Shown here piece by piece: positions 55,674 through 64,000 of a stretch of DNA of 64,000 nucleotides (position 1 is its first letter; the number at the start of each line of letters is the position of its first letter). Origin of the DNA: Ectocarpus siliculosus (lineage: Eukaryota; Sar; Phaeophyceae; Ectocarpales; Ectocarpaceae); assembly GCA_000310025.1 (NCBI GenBank), contig FN648655.1, forward strand, positions 6,630-70,629. The letters run 5' to 3'. Made by a program: the position numbers and the translations under genes. Under the pieces are notes generated by a model. It worked only from the letters and a program-made list of their open reading frames with translations. It was not told the DNA's origin and searched no databases.

Positions 55674-57185
55674 ATATTAGCAATGTCGGTAGTTACGTTG
55701 CACAGTTCAATCAAATTCAACACAATGTAGGTGGGCTTACACGCAACGTTCGTCATGAATTATCTTCATGTTTCGCAACAGATAACACATTGTAATGGTT
55801 GGTCGTTGTTCAACTTCGGGCAGGAAGGGAGCGTGCACTCTGGGGCCTACTTTTCGAATAAAAAAAATAAAAATATCGCTGCGCTGTCCGCACATCGGCA
55901 AAGGTGCACCAGCCTCAGTTACGTCAGCGCAATAAGCTGCCGATTACGTGAACACATTCTACATACCTAGATTTTGGCTCGCCGCGAGAGCGGTGTTCAA
56001 TTGTAGTGTAGATGTGCTGTGCTCAGACATGCGGCTACGACTACGTACTTTTGCTCTTGGTACCAACAGGCAGTTGCTGACCCGAGAACGTCCTGGCGGC
56101 GGCAGTTCGTGGAAGTGCGATACTGATACAGTACCACAGAGTACACAGCAGTTCAGCGTTACAAAACGTTGGGATATCCATAATAGTACAGCAGTGCTCC
56201 GTGTAAAGCAGTGCTCCTTCTTGGAAGTGCCCGTAGAGTGCGCGCGCTAGTGTAGCTGTGTGTCTTCCGCGAGAGAGGGCTGCTGCTGTTGCTGCTGCTG
56301 AACGAGTACACGTGTACCGCTGGAAAGGGTGAGGCGTATTTTGCGTCATACATAGCCTGGGTTACGTAGGCATATTGCATGCGGCGGTACCGAGCGAATC
56401 GAAAAGACGCATTGACGTTTCTCGCTCTTTATCTACCTATTGCTGTTGGTCCTATTTAGTTACGCACAGCGGGTCTTTCTGTCGTGTATCTTATCTATGT
56501 CATGCCTCAAGCCCTGGCAAAGCACCGTGTACTGCTGTAGCGTCCATCCTGCGACGTTCCATAGGTACGAACACTCCATGGTACAAAACAGCGGGGCATA
56601 CTTTGGGCAGTCCGGCAGGGGGAGGTCAAAGCAGTCAACATCGGCTGCCCACTCTTGCGCTAGGGCTAGTCGGCGTACAGAAACCAGCTCGGTGCTGGTG
56701 GTGCAGGGCTATGCACACGGCGGGGCTACTGGTTAGGTAGGAAAGGTTTCTCGAAAAATACAACAACCTTCCCGCCGCGTAGAAGCATATAACACACCTC
56801 TTGCTTTCTTCCACCGTCCCCGGCACCCTGTCAACCTCCTGTGTTGGTTGTCCTAGCCGTAGCTTACGCGTGTCCTCGTCTCGGTACCGGGTAGGCTCTG
56901 TGGCTTAGTCTTGCTCTCCGCTTCGGAGAGGGAAGGAGGGGGGGGGGGTAGAAAAGCATATTTTCTAGAAACACAGAAACCTGTTTTTTTTTTTGTGAAA
57001 GGACTTTTATGCCACTCTCCTTGAACGGTGTATACCCTGTTATTCGCACGTCTGACGTATAGGCGTGCATGCATGCCTCGAACGCCGTCTTTTATGTCGA
57101 CTACTAGAGCCTGCACTTCCCAGCACTTGCATCCTGCGAATTAAGCCCCCATCCTTGCCGTCGCAACCGACACTGCCGCCCCCGC
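55674..57185. other. Unassigned stretch upstream of the KDZ gene
   Basis: TACTGCTGTAG occurs at 56530-56540 and a GCTGCTGTTGCTGCTGCTG run at 56280-56298. The N-terminal CxC-type exons expected for the KDZ gene were not recognised here. Confidence 0.35.
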
Positions 57186-57189
57186 CTGT

Positions 57190-59404
57190 TGTCTAACAAA
57201 CCAAAGGTTTTGCGAGCACCACGCTCCTATCTACGAACATCGCTGCGCCGTTACCTCCCCCGAGTGCCTCAACGACCATGAGGATGGGAGCTTGGCCTGC
57301 GCAGAACACGCTGACATGGAAAGGCGGTGGAAAGTTTTCAACAACTTCGGAGACTACCGGCGCAAGCAAAGGATGCGGGCTGCTGGCATCGAAGTGGAGG
57401 TATGTCCAGCGTACGCCCTTACTGGTACACAACTTATATAATCTGTTGGTGTTTGTGATGTTTTCAACCAGCAGGGCGTTTGTCTGTCTATCGGGCGTGT
57501 GTCTGTCTATCGGCGTGCCATCGCGTTCGAGGAACCTATGACTCGCCCCAAAAAGGTTTGCCTTTCCTTTCGTGAATAGCGGCCTCGAGTCCGACGGCGG
57601 TAGTACATGCGTACATGCGTACAACCCTGAACCTGGTAGAATATGTTGAACGGCACAGAGAGTTTGCATGACCTGAACCTGGTCAAATATGTTGAACGGC
57701 AAAGAGAATTTGCATGTTGTGTCCATCCCTGCTTGTGCTGAAGCGCCGATTACTGAACGTCTCGTTCCACTCGAAAAACAACACTTTGTTTTGACCCGTC
57801 GATATTCCCTGTTGCTGCCTGTCCACCCAGCCTGACGACATCAAACTCTTGCGAGTGATGTTTTCAAGGCACAACTCATACGGTCATCTGGTGGGCACCC
57901 TCAACTGCGGTATTATTTCGGGAAACTCTGTTCGTGCAGCTCACGAGGGCATGGAGTGCGTGTGCGCGACCTTGGATCCAATGTGGCCTGACCCTCTCTC
58001 CAGGCCTGGAATCCTGTTTTACGACCTCGCGTGCCGGCTCCTGGAATACCGCCTCTGGCACCCTCACCTGGGCTGGCTGATGTGTCGCTACATCGTGGAC
58101 AGGTTGTTATATGTAACTGCTAGTTCCCTTTTTTCCCGTGCCACCGATGACGTGTCTACTCGTTTTGCTGAGCTCCAGGTAGGGGACCAATACCAATAGC
58201 GGTTGTGTTGTACCTCCGTAGTCGGTCATTGCTACTTCACGTGGGGCTTGCCTGTCATGTTTTGTGACCGCTTATCAACCTGTTCGCGAACCGGGTCCTA
58301 GCCCAACCGCTGCATCTGACCGCGACCTACACGGCGACCTACAAGTACCACTGCTAACGTTTCCCTTGCCGCTTTCGTGTGTTCCGCCAACCCCTTTTGT
58401 CATGGTCATTGATCTTCAGCTTCCTCTTGCTGTGGCGTCCTCAAGATTCCACTTCCGTTCTCACAATGAGGTACGAGTGACATTTCCTTCTACAGTGAAC
58501 GCGTGGGAAACAATGTTCCAACTTTACTTTGACTACCGTAAGTATAGGATGTGCGGACGCCTTCGAAAAGTCCTGGTCAGATTCTTATTGCAAAGGCGGA
58601 AAGTCAATTAAATATTTGGAACTCGCTTTTCTCCGCGCACCCTGTGCGGAGACCCCGACCGAAATGTCCGGGGACCCCGATGCTTACGGTAGCTAACCTT
58701 GCTTCGCCACGCCGTCATGTAACTTCGATTGCCTCGTGCCCTGGGACTCGTGTTGCGATATACTGTGACAGATTAACTGCGCTATCTTCAATTCGCCGGA
58801 GGCCCGCGACGATGCCACGCTCTGGCGGACAAGCCCCGAAGGACAGGAAGAATTTCGGTGGAACTCAAGTCGGGCGAAAAGCAGCAACAGCTGGCTTGAA
58901 GGTAGAGCGTCAAAATGTACATGTGTGCTCACCCGCCCTCCTGTCTTTTGTGTTGACCCCGAAAAAAGAGTTCACTTTATATAATTCTTGGTTCACTTTT
59001 ATAACAGTTAGTTCACTTTTGTAACAAGTGATTCTCACTTTCATGACAGAGACTTGGCGTTTCCCTGGCGACGGCACAACAGGGTGTTTTCATTAATGCG
59101 AGACAGCACACACGAAACGTCCAGGGTATACATGTTCTTGTGCGATCTGGTCTGTCTCTTGTCTTCCGACTGTCTTGCCAACATGCACGCCCACACCATC
59201 AAAATACCGATTTTTGCGCCCACGTCGTGTTTTTGTTTTTTTTTGCTGCCATGCTTTTCCCCTGCTTTTCTAGGCTTTGGGGTCGTCGTCAAACAGATGC
59301 CTCAAGTGCTGAGGGGCTTCTTCCTCAACCACGCCATCCTTGTTCGGAATGAGACCCTTCTCAGGTCCAAACTGATGAGCCAGCACCCTAACTTCGATGG
59401 TTGA
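57190..59404 (+). CDS. KDZ-type DNA transposase, C-terminal half over five exons
   Basis: Proposed exons: a segment open from about 57190 to 57399 (GAG|GTATGT), 57831-58102, 58446-58470, 58772-58901 and 59274-59404. The first encodes a cysteine/histidine cluster (RFCEHHAPIYEHRC, SLACAEHADMERRW). The second has FSRHNSYGHLVGTLNCGIIS and GILFYDLACRLLEY. The 25-base third joins as VDRFHFRSHNE. The fourth is INCAIFNSPEA ... FRWNSSRAKSSNSWLEG. The last is FGVVVKQMPQVLRGFFLNHA with a TGA at 59402-59404. Phases agree at every junction. This order (CxC cluster, FDN/YDxAC block, DxFHF, NSSxAEQxNxWL, FFLxxxIxxRN) is that of KDZ transposases. The acidic residue expected in the AEQ word is lysine here (RAKSSN), so the enzyme may be inactive. 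N-terminal exons are not identified. Confidence 0.65.
58975..59048. repeat. Four diverged copies of a 16-bp palindromic word
   Basis: CACTTTATATAATTCTTG, CACTTTTATAACAGTTAG, CACTTTTGTAACAAGTG and CACTTTCATGACAGAG follow each other within the last intron of the KDZ gene. They belong to the same family as the 60-kb array. Confidence 0.65.
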
Positions 59405-60029
59405 GATCGGTGGTGGAGAGATGCTGTACATGTTCTGGTTGTGGTGTAACCTTTGCGTTTGGTCAGCAGTTCACCGTTATTTTTGCGGGTCTAGATTGGC
59501 ATTCACCGATCGTCGGATAGGACCCCCGACATAGACCTACTGTCACGGGTTGAGTGGTTACTGTCACAGGTTGAGTGGTTCACTCAGCGACCTTCGTCGA
59601 AGTTGTTCATCGGCCGTGGGGTTCATTTGCGTCGTCGGAGGAAGGCCCGCGGTGGTATCAAAGGTGTTGTCGGCGGGTGTAGTGTGCCTTTATCCCTTTA
59701 CGTCTTGCTCGCGGTATGTGCGAACCTAGGTGAACCAGCCGTACACACACGTGATAATCGTTCCAGCTGCACTACTGGGGGTTCGTCCTATTTATGCGGT
59801 GCACAACACGTACGGGCTTTCCTGCCCGAGGATCGCCATATCGCAATTACCTTCGTCACGTCATGCGCCTGGAACCTGTAACTGAAGTTGCATATTTCTA
59901 TGATGCGATGATGCGCTTGGGCAAGTATGTGCTCGTCCCATCGTTCCGTTTCTTGATGAGAGCTGCAAAACTGCTCCAAAATCAAAGTCATTTTTCCGCC
60001 TGGCTGTTAAAGGTGACTTGCACGACAGT
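59405..60029. other. 3' flank of the KDZ gene
   Basis: A short direct repeat ACTGTCACGGGTTGAGTGGTT / ACTGTCACAGGTTGAGTGGTT lies at about 59539-59580. No gene is recognised. Confidence 0.4.
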
Positions 60030-60370
60030 CGTTTTACTTTTATAAAAGTCCCCAAACTGACTGCTAGTAATGTGCGCCCTCACTTTCATAAGAATCAGCT
60101 GACTGTAACAACAGTGTTTGAACTGACACCTCACTTTCATAATGGTCACCTGACAGTCGTTTCACTTTTATAAAAGTCCCCCAACTGACTGTTAGTATTA
60201 TACACCCACCTCACTTTCATAAGAGTCAGCTGACTGTTATAACAGTGTGTGAACTGACATCTGACTCTTATGAAAGTGAATGAACTGACTGTCATAACAG
60301 TGAAATAACGATGACTGTTATAGGAGTGAGCCGACTGTTATAACAGTCAAATATTCACTTTTATAACAGT
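60030..60370. repeat. Array of twelve 16-bp palindromes, consensus SACTNTYATRANAGTS
   Basis: Examples are CACTTTTATAAAAGTC, GACTGTTATAACAGTG, GACTCTTATGAAAGTG, GACTGTTATAACAGTC and CACTTTTATAACAGTG. Each is a near-perfect palindrome around TTATAA, spaced irregularly by about 5-30 bases, often separated by AACTGAC or CAGCTGA. The array starts about 0.6 kb after the KDZ stop codon. It may be a subterminal binding array of that transposon or an independent satellite. Confidence 0.8.
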
Positions 60371-62236
60371 GAATCCATATACAAGATTGTGTGGGAGCCC
60401 GCGCCAAATGCTTCGGAATTTTTCCGCGGTCGTCGAAACCGCACGGTCACATTTTCGATTTTCCGCCTCTGCCAAACAAATTCGTCACCGCCGAAAAACG
60501 CACCACGACCTACGGCCGAAAACAATTGTTCACAGCAGGTTTGGGTAGGTAAGGATTGCCGCTACAGCAGCTCGCGGTAGCTTCATCCTCCGATATAGGA
60601 CAGAACAGCGTTTGCCCCTTCGAATAGTCCCTTGCCGGAAGAACTCCCCCTGCTCTCCGTAGTATGCGGGCGTCGAAGCCCAGAGACGTTGACCTTTGCC
60701 CGGGGCGTGATATTCTACAACTTTATTGGCGCCCCTTGGAGCATGTACCAAGCATTCCAAAGCATGCCTTGCGGTAACATTGCTGTTGTTGGTGTTGTTG
60801 TTGTCGTCGTCGTCGTCGTAGTCGAAGTCATTGTTGTGCGGTCGTTGCTGCCACCGCTGCTTTAAGCTCAGCACTTCTGGTATGGCAGTGTTTCAAGTTC
60901 CCCCCCTTTTTCCATCGACCAATTCCGCACACCACCTTACTTGGTACTCCTGCCGATGAGCACGAGGGTTGCGCCGTCGCAAGCGTACTGGTGCGCAACA
61001 CCAACATGCGGCGCTGTGCTTCGACGCCCCACCCAACTATCGGGCGATAGTTTAAGCTTGTGCCCATTTGTGCGTGAGATACCCTGCTATACCTCGCGTG
61101 ACCGGAAAGCACGAGAGCCAACGAGCCTTTCGAAACGATACGTGGTTGAGGGGGCGCGTAACCAGCATTGATTTTGAGATCGGCAAAGCGGGCACGCAGC
61201 AGTCAATTACGAGATTCCCTGAACCAGTGGGGCCAGTAGCCTTAGCGAGGGTAGTAAACTATGTTATGTATAGTAGGGGTCACGGGTTTTGGTTGGGGGG
61301 TAGTCCAAGGGTTCGGGTTCCGACGCCCCCCTACCTCTTTGACGTACAACGCTGTGCATCCTCGCAGAGGCGGTGCAGTGGGGCAGCTTTGGGCATGAGC
61401 AAATCCGTTGGTTGTCGCACAGAGTAGCGGTTGGGTTTTGTTTCCATCACCGTGGTATCCGCACTCTTTCGCTTGGACAGTCTAACTTCAAGAGTCAACA
61501 GCATACGGGGAGTTCTTACAAAGGGCCTGCACGCCCTACCTCCAAAGTTCCATGGGTAATGTTGGGGAGATTGTCCACCGTGAAGCTACCGCCCTGGTGG
61601 GCGCGCTGGTAAACCGCCGCCGTCCCCTGTTTCGTTATACAGCCTCCGCCAAAGTCGTTACCGCCGAAAAATGAAACACCACCTACGGCCGAAACAGTTA
61701 CCGCCGAATGGATACTATCGTCCTGCCCGTGTTAGCCTGAAAACCCGTTATCGACCTGTAACCGTTGGAAATCCCGGTATGTGGATGACACCATGCAGGA
61801 GCTGCTTGCATGCGACATCTCCAAATGGGGCTGAGCTTTCGGACGCTGCGCTCGCAGTCCCACCACGGGGCAAGTGCGGCGTATCTGGTTTCCACGCCTG
61901 TCACCTTTCCCTGCTGTACCGTACTCGCCGTCACAGACCCAACCTCCCGATTTCCAGCTCTGCAAACAGTAGCTCAAACCTTGGACGACCCCCAGTTCAG
62001 GATGGCTACGTTGCGACCATTACTGCAGTTGGTGGTGATAGGCTGGTTTGGGTCCAGATTTTCCAAAGCTTTTATCGCCCGGCCACAGTAGACGACACCC
62101 TTTGATATCAATGCCCAAGGAGAAGGTCTAAGAGTATCACTACCTTCGCCCGGCTCTGTACACTATCTTCTACTGATACGTTCCTAGCGTTTAAGGAAAA
62201 TCACTCTAACACGTAAGTATTGACAGAGGGAGTTAC

Positions 62237-62292
62237 TGTATGGAGAGATCGGAACGGTTTTAATGTGAACACAACAACAAAAATAACAACGA
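62237..62292. repeat. Dispersed repeat A, copy 2
   Basis: GAGAGATCGGAACGGTTTTA, then ATGTGAACACAACAACAAAAATAACAAC, partner of 25351-25412 some 37 kb away. The matching part is about 55 bases. Confidence 0.65.
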
Positions 62293-62433
62293 CAAAAGAT
62301 CCTGTAGATGAGAGGTCATTTTCCATGTTTCCTTCTCACAATCTTGGACGTACACAAGAACCCATTCACCGCCCTTATCGACGCTTTGTCTGCCGTTTCC
62401 AGTCTTTTTCTGGCCGCGAGTTACTTCGACACG

Positions 62434-62552
62434 TTTCGTCTGCTGTAGTAGTATTGCTGCTGCCCCTCTTTGTCTGGCCGTGCGTTGCTTTGTTTTGTCT
62501 GCTGTACATAGTATTGCTGTCGCCTCTCTCTGTCTGGCGGTGCGCTGCTCCC
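62434..62552. repeat. Two-copy tandem repeat of about 61 bp
   Basis: TCTGCTGTAGTAGTATTGCTG ... TCTGGCCGTGCGTTGCT at 62437-62489 is repeated as TCTGCTGTACATAGTATTGCTG ... TCTGGCGGTGCGCTGCT at 62498-62550. Confidence 0.75.
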
Positions 62553-63595
62553 TTGCTACAGCAACGTTCACTCACGGTTTTGCGCTCAATGGGCTAGGGT
62601 ATGAGTAGCGCACGACTGTTGTTTCTAGCGGAACAATGCGGTGGTCTGGGTTTGCCCACGGGCAGACTTGCCACACCCAAATGTGAAATCGAAAACAAAA
62701 GGAGGACTAAAGCGGGAATGTGGATATTTCGGTACTAGTGGAAACATTAGACACTAGAGTGCAAGCTATTATGGGTCACGGCCGAAACCATCGCGGTACA
62801 CAGGATATCAGGCATTCTATGGTGGTCAGCGTATCCACTTGCCCAGACCCAGGACACGATGAGTCTGCTGTTGCCCGAAGTCTCGAGTCAGCTGAACCCT
62901 GTTGCAGCGGGACGTGCCTCTCCGGAGCGGCATAGAGACGCGTCGTCTGATGGTCGCTGACTCGCTTCCGTGCGTAGAAATTCAACCCCCTGTACCGAGA
63001 TGTTGCTTGGTGCTCAAATATACCGTCAAGACCGCCAGTCAAGCTAGTTTGAGGCCAAAATGGAGACGACCCCTGTGCTAGGTATGGCACGACCGGAAAG
63101 ACGTCGCCACGACGGAAACTTTCGCCCATGGGGTCAGGTCACCGACGGTGCATTCAGGTTTGGCGAGGAAGAGGAGCTCATCGTGTTACATGCCCTATTG
63201 TCGCGAATACTAGCGATGGCGGAGGAAACCCGTTCGGGTGAACGTGTATGCATTTGACGAATCTATCACCTTCTCAACCTTTGATATTTTCCATCCTTCT
63301 CCTCCCCTCAGCTCGGCTCTTATTTGCCCGGACACTCGACGTTCCCCGCGCGCCGTGACGTCAGCGTGAGGTCGGCATGCGCCTCCTCTACGGTGCCCTG
63401 GGTCTTTCATTCGTCCGAGGCGCCGGTGAGAATTCCCGCGAAGGCAGTTGGCCGAAAGCAAAAAACAGGAATTGAGGGAGAACTTGGTCGATTTCGATTC
63501 TGACGCAGATCTCGTGCCCTTATCCCGCCCGCCGGCAATCTTCACGTTGATGAAAGTATATAGATCCAGGCGTTATTGTCGCCGTAGCGATGTAT

Positions 63596-63617
63596 GCCCC
63601 TCCCTTTGGGAGGGGGT
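63596..63617. repeat. Short GC hairpin
   Basis: CCCCTCCC and GGGAGGGG are separated by only two to four bases. There is no adjacent gene for it to terminate. Confidence 0.6.
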
Positions 63618-64000
63618 GATTGTATCTCTTCTCTCGCTATGACGAAGGGCGCACGACTCCTTAGGCCTAGCCTGTAGCTCATCGGGCGGAAAGACGCCGG
63701 TTGAATCCTGGCTTCACGTGATATTTTGTTGTCTTGGGTGACTTGTTGTGGCATTTTGTGGCTTATTGTGTGCAATGAAGCAAGACATGAGGCACGCCGT
63801 GGGTTTGGTTCCTGAGTGTGCTGTACGGACACGGCTTCCCGCGGAAACTTGGAAATCTCAAATACCGCTCTCTTCACCATCTAGCTCCATTATTTCACAT
63901 GCTATACTCCGCGGCAGGTGCGATGAAATCCTGCTTGGACCCTAGGACTGCGTGACCTCTCGGGTCAACTCATATGTGAGCCCCCTTACCCGGACGGATG

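Larger units (their letters stand above)
60371..64000. other. Gene-poor end of the window with short repeats
   Basis: No coding sequence is recognised. A segment of about 60 bases at 60468-60526 is repeated at 61646-61705 (shared words CACCGCCGAAAAA, ACCTACGGCCGAAA). A GTC/GTT-type run lies at about 60785-60835. A small ORF at 63060-63257 (+) has gene-like composition (FRFGEEEELIVLHALLSRI) but no identity. Confidence 0.45.

Noticed and set aside
63596-63617. GC hairpin as a transcription terminator
   Set aside because: No gene ends next to it, and intrinsic terminators of this kind are bacterial.
63665-63715. tRNA-like sequence (TAGCTCATCGGG ... GGTTGAATCC)
   Set aside because: The A-box-like and B-box-like words are only about a dozen bases apart and no cloverleaf can form. 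It might at most be a tRNA-derived relic.

Overview
This window is repeat-rich nuclear DNA from a eukaryote. GT-AG introns of a few hundred bases to about 1.2 kb, alanine/serine/lysine-rich unknown proteins, a chromodomain Ty3 element, Ty1/copia elements, PIF/Harbinger and KDZ transposases and many short satellites together suggest a stramenopile alga, most likely a brown alga. That assignment is inference; no rRNA or housekeeping gene is present to fix it.

Layout. 0.2-2.7 kb: a tandem satellite with a period of about 167 bp, interrupted by a 245-bp MITE whose removal restores the repeat exactly. 2.8-5.5 kb: a small unknown ORF, two fold-back sequences and a second MITE. 5.48-19.43 kb: a young, nearly whole Ty3/gypsy chromovirus on the minus strand (identical 5-bp target duplications, LTRs differing at about one base in 297). 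It carries three unusual additions: a 1095-residue ORF upstream of gag, a NADAR (YbiA-like) domain at the start of pol, and a Tudor-like segment after the chromodomain. 19.4-24.2 kb: gene-poor DNA with an assembly gap, hairpin clusters and a striking array of CCATGG palindromes. 24.21-33.18 kb: an older, broken Ty1/copia element on the minus strand. 33-36 kb: a dispersed repeat and possible exon fragments.

36.5-50.7 kb holds what look like spliced genes: a three-exon minus-strand gene for a lysine/alanine-rich coiled-coil protein, an N-terminal exon of a CxC5-KDZ type transposase (41.35-41.98 kb, minus), and two plus-strand exons (43.7 and 49.6 kb) that may belong to one gene whose putative intron contains a very young, internally deleted copia derivative (46.09-49.09 kb, identical LTRs). 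51.2-51.5 kb is a G-rich tandem repeat containing a second assembly gap. 52.4-55.7 kb is a three-exon PIF/Harbinger transposase with one in-frame stop; its first intron contains a copy of the dispersed repeat also seen at 34 kb. 57.2-59.4 kb is the C-terminal half of a KDZ transposase spread over at least five exons. It is followed by an array of 16-bp palindromes. From 60.4 kb to the end only short repeats were recognised.

The coding capacity is therefore mostly that of mobile elements. The observations most worth following are the NADAR domain and the extra ORF in the Ty3 element, the two palindrome arrays, and the recurrent TACTGCTGTA word.
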